Assembly (NCBI RefSeq): GCF_020085105.1 | Contig: NC_058052.1 | Coordinates: 15,850,233-15,914,232, forward strand | DNA from: Siniperca chuatsi | Taxonomy: Eukaryota > Chordata > Actinopteri > Centrarchiformes > Sinipercidae | Direction: 5' to 3' | Length of the DNA stretch: 64,000 nucleotides | In this document: positions 12,794-53,216 of the stretch, piece after piece | How positions within the stretch are numbered: position 1 is the first letter of the stretch | How the letters are laid out: every line of letters begins with the position of its first letter | Translations under genes and position numbers: made by a program | The notes under the pieces: generated by a model | What the model saw: only the letters and a program-made list of their open reading frames with translations | Database searches by the model: none | Told to the model about the DNA's origin: nothing

Positions 12794-13806
12794 TTTTACC
12801 TGGACCAAGATAAAAATCTGATTATCAGTTATAATTTTCTATGCTGTTACTCTCCAATAGTTTATATGTTCATACAAAATAATGCCTTCATATTTTTCTT
12901 GTGTTGCACAAAAAAAGCAAGGACATATGCCATTCCCACAATATTGCAACAAGTCATTTTCATTGTGCAGTGGACAGAAGTTTGTTTAATTCAGATGGTT
13001 TGAAGAGTCTCTGAGGATTTTGAAAATACCTTCAGGACAGCGGTAGGGGTTAATCAACCTTCAGGGTTTCTCGTGGATACGAACATGGATACTTAGGTCT
13101 TTACTTGAATGTAATGGTAATATATGAGAGGCACAAACGGGGGATAAATGTGAGCATGCAAAACTCTGCAGAACATCTTCCTTCCTGAGGAGGCTGTTCA
13201 TGGTATTTCCCACACTTCTGCAGGATGTGTGCAAACATTGTTACTGACTGGAAAGCATGGCTTGACTTTCACTGGTGAAACTGAGTCAGGCAAAAAGAGC
13301 TATGGTAAAGTGCCAATGCTGACAGATGCTACTCCGCTATCTGTCTCATAATGAGTTTAGCCTCTCCCCCCACTCTCTCTCTGTCTTTCTACTCTTTCCT
13401 CTAATCCCCTGTCCTGCAAATACAGTTAACTGCATGACCATCCGCGATGAATGGCGGTTAACAGCTGCCTCTTTTTTGATGGTTGCCTGTGAGAGCATGT
13501 AATTGCATTTGGCCCTGGGTGTACATGCACTCATTAAACCAGTGTCAGTGCCCATTACATTCCACAGCAGTGCAACTCAGGTACAGAATGTAAATCCCAG
13601 GCACGAACTCTGTGCTCTGTGAATACTTTAGTACTGAGCACGAGAGTATTGAAGGCCTCAGCTCAATACAAGACCACAAGAAGAAACTGAGTTGCACTGA
13701 TTGTTTTTAGGTGAAAATTTACCTTTCCAAGTAAACAAGTCAGTCATTCTGATGAATGCAAACAAAAATAGAATTTATTTCATTTAATTGTGTAAATGTA
13801 TGAATT

Positions 13807-13832
13807 CACACACACACACACACACACACACA
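13807..13832. repeat. (CA)n microsatellite
   Basis: A run of about 13 CA units lies in the mark1 upstream spacer. Confidence 0.9.
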
Positions 13833-15370
13833 TAAAACTGGGTAAATGTTATCAAATCTAAAATAGATACTAGCAAAACACAGCCAAATATCTCACTATT
13901 AGTAGTAAGAGGATGTGTCTTGCTGGAATAATTTAGCTGGTCCCAGTTGTTAGGGCTCAGAGAGGATAAGATCTGCTATGTTGGGACCTGATCCATGCTG
14001 GGATCAGATGCAGAATTCCAAAAATGCCCATGTACATGCCAAGATTCGCAGTATTGGATCCCTTTTCTATTGTTGAACCATCTTATCTCTTGGCATATTG
14101 TTCTGGTATCTCTCACTAAAAACATTATGAGGACAAAACAGTTTTCACTGAAATTTATATGAGCACTCTAACCTGACTGCTGATCAGAAGGAGGGTGGTG
14201 GTCTCTGTGAACCGATGTTATGGAAGTGAGTTTGTAGTTGGTGAAAAATAAACTACAGATTCCTCAAAACTACAAAAACAGACCTAATGTTCTCAATGGC
14301 TTTCTGGTCCTATCATCAGTTATTGTGATACCTTATGTCATGTGGTGTCCATTGTTATGGTTGGGGCCTCTCTGCTGTGTGAGACAAACCATCAGTCAGT
14401 CATGTAACACCTGGGAAGGTGCGTTGTCTGCCTTAATTTCACAATAATGCTGCAGAGAAAAAGAAGACGTGACATCTCATACAAGAGACTCAGTAATGGA
14501 CATTAACTCCTGTTGCACCGCTTGTTCCTCATCACAGTATGACATGTCAGTGCATTCATGGCTTATGGGACAGAGGATAAAAGCTGAAGGTAATTCAAAC
14601 AAAAAGATGAGAATGATGGCATCATTTGTTTGGGCCCCACATCTAACACACTGCAGGTGCAGCCTGACACCTAGTGGACAAACTGCGCATGCACAAAGGC
14701 GATCACACGTCATATAATCATCACCACACCCAGGAAAAATCCAGGTAATGATTTCATAGAGGAGAAATAAAAAATCCAGCTCTTAGTAGCAGACAGTTGT
14801 TCACATTTTGTTCCCTGCTCACTCAGGAAAAAGAATTGTTATACTATCGATCATAACTGGAGGAACAATGAGGGGTGTAACGCTGTAGTTGTCCAACAGA
14901 TGGCAAAGTCTGTCCAGTTTACAGTGTGACACAGGCCTTACCCTTGTACTAGGCCTCTCTCTAGACAGTGTTTACCACATTGTCATACTCAAACACCACA
15001 TGAAGTAGTAAATCACTGAGCTATTAAACACACATTTCCACTCATAAGGTTAAACTAAAGAGTTGACACTTAGGAGTTGACACATCCAACAACATCACAA
15101 ATAAAATAAATAAGGCATTTTATTTATAGGCCTATTATACCAGCCTTAATTGGGCCCTTTATGCAGTCATACTACAAAACAAGCTTAATGTGTCCTTAAA
15201 ATGCTATATCCAGGCTAGTAGGAAATCAACAAGTAGTAATATGCAGGCTGTACACGCCTTATAGTTAGATCTGGTCTAAATCTAACGGACACTGTTCCAA
15301 CTGTGTGCTTAACTGTTTTCTGGTGACTTGAATAATGAGCTATAAAGAGAAGACAAAGGGAGTGTATGTG

Positions 15371-15373
<3 letters not shown>

Positions 15374-15429
<56 letters not shown>
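15374..15429. repeat. (GA)n microsatellite at the mark1 promoter edge
   Basis: About 28 uninterrupted GA units lie some 360 bp upstream of the mark1 start codon, directly before the CpG-rich first-exon region. GA tracts near promoters can bind GAGA-type or zinc-finger factors; any such role here is inference. Confidence 0.95.
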
Positions 15430-15432
<3 letters not shown>

Positions 15433-15785
15433 CTCCATCCTTCCTGGTGGGAGGTTTGAGATGCGCTGCGCAGACCCGTCCGCTGCCGACGCATCTTCCT
15501 GGCCTGCCCCCCTCTTTTTCCCTCTCCCTCTCTGTCTGTCTTTCCTCCTTTTCTGTCTGCCACTAGCCTACCTGAAGGGAAGTGCACAAAGCCAGTAAGA
15601 AAATCTGGCGTATCTGCTGGGCCCTGTGCGCGCTATGCTGCGGTAAAAAGGCCGCTGTTTGCGGTGTTTACAGGGGATGTAGAGAGGGACAGAGGCACCG
15701 CTCTCCCCGACGGACCGCGCCGTGTCTGCTCTGCTCTGCTCTGCCCAGCCCGCTGCACCGCTGAGCGGCCTGCGAAGCACACAAG
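15430..15785 (+). promoter_or_regulatory. mark1: CpG-rich promoter / 5' UTR region of mark1
   Basis: Base composition shifts to GC-rich with many CpGs (GATGCGCTGCGCAGACCCGT, CCCGACGGACCGCGCCG) just upstream of the first coding exon and returns to AT-rich in the intron. An in-frame TGA at 15762-15764 lies eight codons before the ATG, which fixes the 5' limit of the reading frame. No TATA box stands out, as expected for a broad CpG promoter. The exact transcription start cannot be read from sequence. Confidence 0.55.
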
Positions 15786-44323
<28,538 letters not shown>

Positions 44324-45639
44324 CAGCAGATGGAGTCCCAGTCAGTCTTTGGTGAGCTCTGGTTACGGTCTCATCTCATCACTGGATTAGTGTTGACTTA
44401 CAGGACAAAATTCAGCACTGAAGGTCCTCACCACACAGAATCAGGGTGGACTCGGCTGGTAACGTGCAATACTGGCCACGAATGTACTGTACAGGGTAGT
44501 GGATCAGAGAGATATCGCAAGGTTTAACCTCTGTGATGGAGAGATAGCAAAAACAGCTAAACCCCTTTCCTTTTTTTTCTCTTCCGTCCAGCCCTCTGTC
44601 TCTCTCATCAACCCGCTGCTCCCCGTCATAGGACACATTCATTTAACACATGCAGTATGCAACTGAAGATGACCATCCTGCAATAATGTTTTCAATCTCT
44701 TTTTCTAAACGCCTACTACAAGATCTACTCTCCTCGCTGAATAACCATTAAAATTACTGAAAGCTAAAATAGCTGCTTTTCCACCTGTGTTAAGTCAGTA
44801 TATAGATCAGGCTGGAGCCCATACTAAAACTATGTAAAAAGAGAATTGTACTGTATGCATAACATCTGCAGGTACTGTATTGTATATTGATTTTACGTTC
44901 TGTACAGAATTTTATTGTCAATACTGTCTTTTTTCATGGGATTTGAGTTCTTTCCTAATATAATTGATGTCTCTTAAAGCATTATCCTTCTGGTCTGTGA
45001 GGTTTTTTCAAGTCTTTTTTTTTTAAGAGCCACCACATGAAAATAGTGTTTTTAATTTTATTTAAAGAGCACTAAATTATTTTGTTGAATATTAAGGGAT
45101 GTGCTCCCTTGCCTTTTATGTCATATTTTATTTGCCTACGGAAAAAAACAGTAAGTTGCACCACATAGACTGGAGTAGTTACTTCAGTTAAAACTGAAAA
45201 TGTGTTCACTTTATTTTCTCTCAGCAGTAGGTAGGTGATTTGGAGATCCTGCTGCAATTGCACAAGTTTTCCAGGGTGATGTGTATGAACATGAGAGTAT
45301 GCAGCTGTATTTCTTTCGTGTTAGTTTGGTAGTCCTCAATTACAAAAAAGCAGGGTTTAAATTGGTTTACTTTAGAAAGCGGAGGACAAGACGTCGTTAT
45401 TCAAAGGACTGTAGGTGCACGAAGAGTCAAACAATCACCTTGAAAGAAGCAGCTTGTCTCGTGGAGCCTTTCTGAAGAACCTGATTTAGTCCTGCCACCA
45501 GTGTGATTATGCAGGTACTTATGTATCTCCTTGCTTGTGTTTTTCTTTTTTTTTTTAATTCAGCGGATTTTATTGTATTTATTCCATTACATTGTAATGT
45601 GCTGCTTTGTAGAATTGAGGCGTGCACTTTGTTGGAGAA

Positions 45640-45645
45640 AATAAA
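45640..45645 (+). other. mark1: Candidate polyadenylation signal of mark1
   Basis: AATAAA lies about 1.3 kb after the mark1 stop, near the end of a T-rich, gene-free stretch, and is followed by a T/GT-rich region as expected downstream of a cleavage site. It is inferred from motif and position. Confidence 0.5.
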
Positions 45646-45857
45646 AAGGATTTTATTTGTTTGTATTAATTTTATTTAATTTCTCATATCTGAATTACAC
45701 AACTAACTTCAAGATGACAGTTTTCCTCAAGCAATGAAGTAGATGTGTTAGTGTGTGTTGTTTTGCTTTGAGGACCAGGTTTCACACTGAGGCGATGGCA
45801 TGCTACACAGTGCCAGCAGGGAGCTCAGATGAGATGTAACAGTTATTAATGTAAACC

Positions 45858-45863
45858 TTTATT
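45858..45863 (-). other. lgi1: Candidate polyadenylation signal of lgi1
   Basis: TTTATT on the plus strand reads AATAAA on the minus strand, about 960 bp downstream of the lgi1 stop. If used, the lgi1 3' UTR would contain a (GT)n run and end about 200 bp from the mark1 3' end. Other hexamers in this AT-rich stretch are possible. Confidence 0.35.
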
Positions 45864-46391
45864 GACTCTAAATAGCATGATATTAGTCAATAATCCTAAT
45901 CATGACACAATTGATGTAGTTTGCATACATGTTAGTCAAAGGCAAAGCATTATGAACAATATCCTCACTTTTTCATTTCTGTTCCTTTAAGTGTGTGAAA
46001 ATAGTTCCAAGTTTGCCAAAAGTGTTTTCCATATTTCTTATGAAAAACTGTATTTTCAATACTTTAAACATTATAAACCAGTAATGATAAAAATGTAAGT
46101 TGCAAGGATTTACAGGTAGATCCTCACACAACATTTCTGTTGATATTTTCCAAATTCTAAACAAATATGTATCTAACTGGTGTGGTCCCTCTTAAACTTA
46201 CAAAAGCTTCATTTACAAATCTTTTTAGCGTACAAGTGGAAAGACAAGAAACATTTGTAAACATTTCGTTTTGGCAGATTTGTTCAGTTAAACATGTTAA
46301 TAGGTTAAAAAGTACCATTTCATTATTACTCTGTAGATAAATATATGAGATTACAAATGTATAAACATCGCAGAGTCACATGAAAAGCTGA

Positions 46392-46393
<2 letters not shown>

Positions 46394-46432
<39 letters not shown>
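46394..46432. repeat. (CA)n microsatellite, probably in the lgi1 3' UTR
   Basis: About 19 CA units lie 390 bp downstream of the lgi1 stop. On the lgi1 transcript this would be a GU repeat, a class of tract bound by CELF and TDP-43-type proteins; any function is inference. Confidence 0.9.
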
Positions 46433-46435
<3 letters not shown>

Positions 46436-46824
46436 CTACTGGTCAATGCAAGATTTCATGGATTAATGAGCATGGATGCTGCATTCATCAGGATGGGATG
46501 GCCTGTGTGAGGCCCTGGTCATGCATTAATGTCTTGACAACATATTGGATCTAATCCTAACTTGAGAGGCATGCATTGAACTCGACAGGCATCTCAGCCA
46601 AATATATTTGGTTGAGATACATGCATTTATCTTTGCATGTGTCATGCACTGATTTCAAAGGATGATTTAAAAAAAGAAAAGAGTAATGCCTGCCTTGCTC
46701 AAGTTAGGATCGATTGATGATAAACCCTTTCAGTGTTGTTCAGCACTGGATCTGTTGCAATCTCTAAACACAGAAACCACTCAAATAACCAAACAACCAG
46801 CCAACCAGTCAAGAAAACAATTGC

Positions 46825-49800
46825 TCAGTTGCTCAGATCAATGACCAGGTGCTCATAAATCTGTGTTTTCCCTTTGAAACTTGAGGCCAGCAGGAACTGC
46901 CGGTTGTCTATGGAGACAGGAGAGAAGGCCCTCGGCGCCTGGATGTTCACTTCCTGGAAATGGACAAACTCGCCCTTCTTGGCATCCCAGCGGTACACCT
47001 GGGTGAAAGAGTAATCGCTGCCCAGGATGGCGTACTGCCAGCTGCCCACAGAGAAGGGCTGGAACGCCATGGACCCACGGGAGGGCATGGTCTGCAATTC
47101 TCTGAAGAGGGCCCCGTCCCAGCGCATCACTTTGGAGTCGCCAATGAAGCGCGTCAGACAGATGAAGAGGTCGGATTTGACCTGAAAATGCTTCACAGCG
47201 TAGACGTCCTCCATCTCTGGGATGTCAGTGCGTCTGTCAAACAGCTTGGTGCTTTTGTTCCACTGGTAGATGACCGGCCTCTGGGAGCTGCTGGACAGGA
47301 TCAGGTGGGGTTTGGAGGAGATCTCCATGTACTCCACATCCGTGTCCCGGTACCACGGGTGGAGCGATTGGTGAGAGTAGAAGCCATTACCGTTCCACTT
47401 GTAGATGGTGGTGGAACCGGCTTTGGAGCTGTCCGCTATGACGAAGAAGGATTCTCCATCGATGCGGAACGTCTCCACATCATTTGGTTTGCGGATTTTG
47501 AGGATGTCAATGCCTTGGAGCTTGATGAATTTGTTGGCAGAGGTGTCACGCTTATAGATATGTGAGCCACCAAAGAGCTGAGCCACAATGATAAAGAGCT
47601 GGTTGTCAATGACCAGAGGTTTGCAAATCACTGTGGATGTGCCTGTTGAAGAGAAAGAAAGGACAAAAACAATACAGTTTCACTTTGTCTTGTCTCCATC
47701 TAGTGGTTCCTCCTCCAATCTCACCCCCTCCTTTTAAACTCATTCACAACCACATTACAGTATATTTGAAATAACTTTTGCTTACTGTCAATATCGTCAA
47801 AGTTTCTGAAGACCATCTCCACATGATCCCACTCTAGAAAGCTGCATTTCCCAATGAAGGGCTGTGCAAACACAACGTACTGGTCATTCTCAAAGGAAAA
47901 CGCCTCCACCGATATGGATTCAAACTTTAGGGACTGGTAGGAAGCAAACTCTGCAAGAGAAACAAAAACACACTTTAAATCACATTAAAAAGTCAGGAGA
48001 AGCTGTGATGATTGTAAGAAAAGTTAAATTAAACCCCAGCACTTTCTGTACTCCACCTGTGGTGATGCAGTCGAAGGACTGTGGCGCCAGATCGTTGATC
48101 TTCTTGTCCAGCTGTGAGGCCGGGCCTTTACAGTAAATCTGATCCACTGTAGCGTTGGTGCTGTATATCCACTCCACCAACCACTTCAGCTTACAGTCAC
48201 AGCTGAACTGGTTCCCTCGCAGGTCTCTGAAGGCACAAAACCACCAAACTAACTTCCAAACTCTCTGAAGCTAACAGGAATGCTCTCAGCTTTTTGAATG
48301 GATTATATTTTTTAAACGCTGCAGTCACTGAAGTATGACTGCTGGCTTTTGCTCTCTGGCCCTCACAGCTGCACTCTGTGCTCTCATTAATATCAAGAGG
48401 GATTATAAAGGAGAACTGAAAATCTTCAGTGGGTGATAGATGGCAAACTATCTCTCTTCCTCACTGCTGCATGTAATTTTAATGGCGTTAAAAGCACCAC
48501 CCACACATTTTTCAAGCCTTGGCTGAAGTGGAATAATGATACAGTGTATATATATAACTCATTGTCCATAATAGCATACATTATACTCTTAAGTTATGTA
48601 ACACCATGCAATTTATATCTGTGTTTCCAGGTAATGCAGGATTAAAATTCATACTTACACTTTCGTCAAGGCCTCAAGACCCTTGAACAAATCTTTGGGC
48701 AGAGTCTCCAGATTATTGTAGGCCAGACTCCTGAAAAAGAGGAAAGAATGGCAGCTGCTCAATTGATCAGATATACTGCTTATTGTTCTTGTTTCATCAT
48801 CTATTAAATGGACCTTCCCTCTTCATACTACTAAATGCTTATCATACACATTTGCTACTGTTTGTATGTTAATTTGTAAGAATTAGAACTTCCAGTGCTT
48901 CTTCATAAAACCTAAATGTGGATGTGGTTATGCAATGTTTCCATGCAGTGGAATAAAACATATATTTTTTTAAGAGCTTGGGCACGTATCACCACCCTGG
49001 AGACTGAAGGCAGGAACATTGCTTATTGTGAGTTTGAGGAAACATTAAGCTATTTTTAGAGCTGCCTCCTCAGCCATTTTATGGCTTTCTCTGCCACAAA
49101 ATAAGGGGGGAAAGGTAGATCTTGCTGTTGAGGAGGTTGTTGTAGTTTATATTCTCAGAGCTGTATCTTAAATATCATGACATCATCTTGTGTTCATGTT
49201 CAGCACCACTTTTTTGATACCTTGGTTTTAGTAAGGCTAACTCAACTTTTTCATGTAATTTTAATGATGTTTTGCTTACATCAAGGAAGAATTGAAGAGA
49301 TGGCACTTTACTAAATCTGTAACAAAATGTATATAAAATGGGCATTAGGCTTCTAAACTTTATTAAGTTGGACAGGGATGGTGACAGGATTTGCTTCATA
49401 ATCATATTAACAGCTGCACAGCGCCCAGAGAAATGTCTGTGTGGCAATAAATGTTGTGTAATAAACTTTGTCAGTATTTCACTGGATCAGCGCTTGCCTG
49501 CACCTGCAGACAGATTACAACACTTTCTACTGATACAAAGTAACAGAAAGCGTCTTTACATTCTTTCTTTACAAAGAGACCATCAGTGACAAGATTTCAA
49601 ATTAAAATCAACCAGAATTCACATCGTCATCTAATTGTTAGTACAATCTTTGATGAGGAATATCTCTGTGTTTTGCATAGGAAGTAAAAAACATAGTATG
49701 TACTTACAGGTGCACTAAGGTTTTCAGGCCACGGAAAGCATTTGGTGAAATCGATTTGATTTGGTTGTTTTCGATGAACCTGAAAAAGGTGTTGAATAAA

Positions 49801-51013
49801 TGCACAAGAAGGGAAAAAAGATCTCATCTTTTAGAAACAGCTTCCAGGATAAATTAGTGTCATCTACTCACAGATACTCCAGATGAGGAAGACCAAGGAA
49901 AGCATCCTCGTTTATAGATTCCAGGTTGTTGGCTGTGAAGAGGCTGTGCAGAGAGATCCATAATATTATAAATATATAACAACAAGCTGTTGTCCCACAT
50001 TAGTAGCTGTATACTCTGGAAAATGGACCTGTGATAGAAAACCCTCTCGTTTCTTCTTAACAGTAACCCAGTTACATCAAAGACAAGGATCAATGCTCTA
50101 ATAGGATTCCTGCAGTCTTACATGTTTGTTTTGAAGGAAAAGATGACTCAGTCAATACTCCACCCCATGAGACAGGAGGCAGGGGGATTCCCTCTTCAAA
50201 AGGAGGGATTCCCCATAATTAAAGCTCATTCTGAAACCAGGTCTGATTCACAATAGATACATTTTAAGGTTTGGATGAATGCCCAGCAGAGAGAATATTC
50301 TACCATGATATTAGAAGGCATGTAGGGAAATCATTTAGAAAGGTAATGATTATTGTTTGAGCTCCCCATTCCGACCAGGCTACAGCAACATCCATTCTAT
50401 TATAATGTGTAGCATCAGCGGAGGGGAGATGTCTTGAACATTAAACATGGCGTTGATCACCTCACTGGGGACTGACAGCATGTAACAAAGACTGAAGAAC
50501 AAAAAGCTCCAGAGAGATTTCTCACAGGAGATGCAGGGCAGGCGTGTGGATGAAGCTCTCTTTCGGGATTTCAGTGAATTCAGACTTGACGAATGATCTG
50601 TGGAGGAGGGGGAGACAAGACAGACAGACACACTGATTAGCTTTAAAGCATATAGACTGTCTCATACGGACAGTTTCTGTTCCTTGGATATGCATGACTG
50701 TGCAGCGGAAATCCACGTCTTAAACCAGCAGATAGAGCCGCGTATGTTTTGGAAATCTCTGTGATGGAAAGCACTGGTTAGGAATTCATTATAGAACAAT
50801 AATAAATATGACTTACAGTGATATGACATCGGGGGGAAAGCTGCGAGGGATCAGTCCTGCGCTTTCGCATAACGCGTTATCTTTGGTACATGTACATGAT
50901 GGGGGACAGCGAGGCTGCCTGGGTTTCTTGCTGTCCACTACAAGTAAAACAGACGCCACTACAAGTAAGCCGAGCCAGGGCGATCTTTTGGGCATCTTGC
51001 GTGTATTTTCCAT
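46825..51013 (-). CDS. lgi1: LGI1, secreted leucine-rich glioma-inactivated protein (complete)
   Basis: There are eight exons on the minus strand: 51013-50817, 50597-50526, 49943-49872, 49779-49708, 48730-48659, 48226-48057, 47950-47786 and 47642-46825. They encode 545 residues, against 557 in human LGI1. A signal peptide (hydrophobic [11 protein letters not shown]) and a cysteine cap ([14 protein letters not shown]) are followed by four 72-bp exons, one leucine-rich repeat each. Next come a C-terminal LRR cap ([16 protein letters not shown]) and seven EPTP repeats forming a beta-propeller. Diagnostic phrases are [64 protein letters not shown] and [13 protein letters not shown]. These fit LGI1 better than LGI2, 3 or 4. 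LGI1 is a neuronal ligand for ADAM22/23 that stabilises AMPA receptors and Kv1 channels at synapses. The start at 51013 has a strong context (A at -3, G at +4). It lies tail-to-tail with mark1. Whether it is the a or b fish duplicate cannot be told. Confidence 0.95.
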
Positions 51014-51240
51014 CCTTGCGAACCGCTGCGGGCACGACCTGCGCGTCGAACAGCCCTGCACATGAACCAGGGTCTCCGCCGTGGCTCCTTTTCCACTGCT
51101 GCTGCTGCTGCTGCCTGGAGGCCAAGCGACGCGCTGTCCGCCGCCAAGTGCCGTGCGCCGTCGCCGCTCTGGAGGTGATTAAACCGGGCGCACGTACGTC
51201 CACAGCGCTGTAATTACACTACACCCCCAGACGAAAAATC
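51014..51240 (-). promoter_or_regulatory. lgi1: GC-rich 5' leader/promoter region of lgi1 with a CAG run and an upstream ATG
   Basis: The region is CpG- and GC-rich compared with its surroundings. On the minus strand it has six CAG triplets (51097-51114) and an upstream ATG at 51061-51063. That ATG opens an out-of-frame 34-36 codon frame ending near 50959, past the main start. Its context is weak (T at -3, T at +4). The transcription start is unknown. Confidence 0.45.
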
Positions 51241-53216
51241 AATATACCCTGTGACAAAAACAAAAATCTAATCAAATTCGCGCTGTAGTGGCTCGAGCTC
51301 AAGAAAATAGCAGCTGGAGCGGTGACAAACGCGGTGTGACTGGCTGCAGGTGGGGATCCCAGCGGGAGCAGACGGAGCATCTCCATCCAAAACCACGCCT
51401 ATGATTTCAGCAAACGCCACACTCTCCGTGTCAAGCTCCCGCAGGATTCCGCCCAATAGGCAGCGGAATGGTGTAATTTCTCGTGAATCAGCTGGAGAAA
51501 ATGAAGCCCTGGCATGAGCCAGCGGATTGCTGCCTGTGGCGCAGACGCACACGGGCTTTCTTTGCGGGATGCGGGTGGGAAACCTGATGAAAATTAGGCT
51601 GTCATAAATCATGGAAATATAGCTGTAGTAGGCCTATTGGCTCAGTGTACTCCACTAGACTGCCAACATCCTGGCTTTACATAGCGTGTATCGTCAATGT
51701 AATTATAACCTTGTGTTTTGCTCATAATGTTTGCGCATTTTGGGTTTATTTCCTGGTTTACACGCGGTTTCCATGGTGACTGGTGGATGCAAAATGTGAC
51801 TGCCCTGTGATGGAGGGGTGTAGGGAAGCCCCCCTGTCATCCTGACATCTGCTCTGCCTTAGTCAAATGAACCCCATCCCCCTCAAGCCTACCTCTCACA
51901 AACAAAGGACAGGTCTTCACTCCCATTCTGCATCATGTTTATGTTTATTTCACTTCAAAAAAGCCACATAATAAAGCCTAGCTTTTTTCAGTTTTATTGC
52001 TATAACACATTGCCCTCACAGTTTTATTGCAATGTTCTCTTCTGCTGTGCCAGACATGACATGGGAGCCCTAAAAGGACTTCTTCCTCACTCATCTAATT
52101 TCTCAGATCCCTCCAGAGTTGTAAGATTAATATGTTTACTCACTGTGCCTGGCAGGGCTGCATGCGTCAAACTCCTCTGGGGAGAAACATGTGCAGTGGG
52201 TTTTAAAAGGTCTCTGAATAAATACATGCTGATCTGGACCTCCAGTCTCTCTGTCCCTGATGTGATTACACCATTTGATATCCAGTGTCTGTTCACCATG
52301 ATACTGTCTCGTCTGGAAAACTGAAAGCAGTCATGCTCTGGGAGCTGTTTCATGGTGCTGCTTTACTGTTTTAGAGGGAAGGGTGGAAGAATAAAGCTAT
52401 TACCAGGGAGGGGGACACTTCTGAGAGGAAATACACAGAGGGGAATTGTGGACATGGAGAAGCTGGAAAGGACAGAAAGTAACAAATGTCTTTTTTTCAT
52501 AAGCAGCTTTTGGACAAAATGGAGAACACTGGATATTATTGTTGTGCTGCAAGATGATGGGTAGTGTCTGTTCTTCATAAATGCCATCATTCATCACCAG
52601 AATAGAACACACACTGTCCAGCAACTATTTGATCACAGCGATGTCCACTGCTATTGATATGCCTGAGTCTGGTGTTTCTGACTGTTAATGGACTTTTAGG
52701 ATCTGTGTTTTTTGTTTTCTGTAACTAATAATCAATATATGACTATATTAATGTGCATGACCTCACTACCTTGTTCTTATAGCTGCAAAAATAGACTTTT
52801 ACTATTAAAAAAATAAACATATTTCCAAAGAAAACATTAACTCTTTTCTTGTTGGAGGTGTAAAAAGCAACCATTCTGCCAGACTGTCTTCGCTGATGGA
52901 CTCACCTCCCCACTAGAGGGAAATGTGGAGCCAAGGTAGAGCCCTGTCAGAGGTGGACTGATTTATGAGCGCTCAGATCTTTAAAATTAGTCTGTTTGAA
53001 TTTCCACCTGAAGAGGAAGAGCTTTGATGAGAGCGTTGTGATTCAAAAACCATCAGTATTATTTATTTTGGTGAGACTTAAAAAAAACAAACAAGTAAAT
53101 CTACAATTCATGTCCACAGTGGCTAAAATGTTTTACCTTGTATGTTTTTTTCCCCAAACTGCAACATATTTCCAGCCTAATATTTCTATTTACACATTTT
53201 AAACATCAGTGTTCAC
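51241..53216. other. Intergenic stretch between lgi1 and the pde6c relic
   Basis: I see no supported exon. In human the corresponding interval between LGI1 and PDE6C holds FRA10AC1; I could not recognise any trace of it here. The left 350 bp remain GC-rich (the lgi1 promoter side) and the rest is unique AT-rich DNA with short meaningless frames. Confidence 0.5.

Larger units (their letters stand above)
4423..15360. other. Gene-free spacer between the fibulin gene and mark1
   Basis: I find no exon-like or conserved coding stretch here. Open frames are short, lack known motifs and often fall in repeats. The contents are several dispersed repeats (listed separately), CA microsatellites and unique AT-rich DNA. 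A stretch rich in homeodomain-type TAATTA motifs lies at about 9.63-9.86 kb and may be regulatory. Confidence 0.6.

Noticed and set aside
15309-15598. Open frames encoding Arg-Glu or Ser-Leu repeats
   Set aside because: They are translations of the (GA)n microsatellite and have no conserved sequence outside it.
46394-46432. CRISPR-like or structured tandem repeat
   Set aside because: All regular tandem arrays in the window are simple dinucleotide to tetranucleotide microsatellites with no spacers.
46960-47565. Plus-strand open frame of about 200 codons
   Set aside because: It lies wholly antisense to the last lgi1 exon, which encodes the conserved EPTP repeats. The antisense frame has no known motif and is a by-product of lgi1 codon use.
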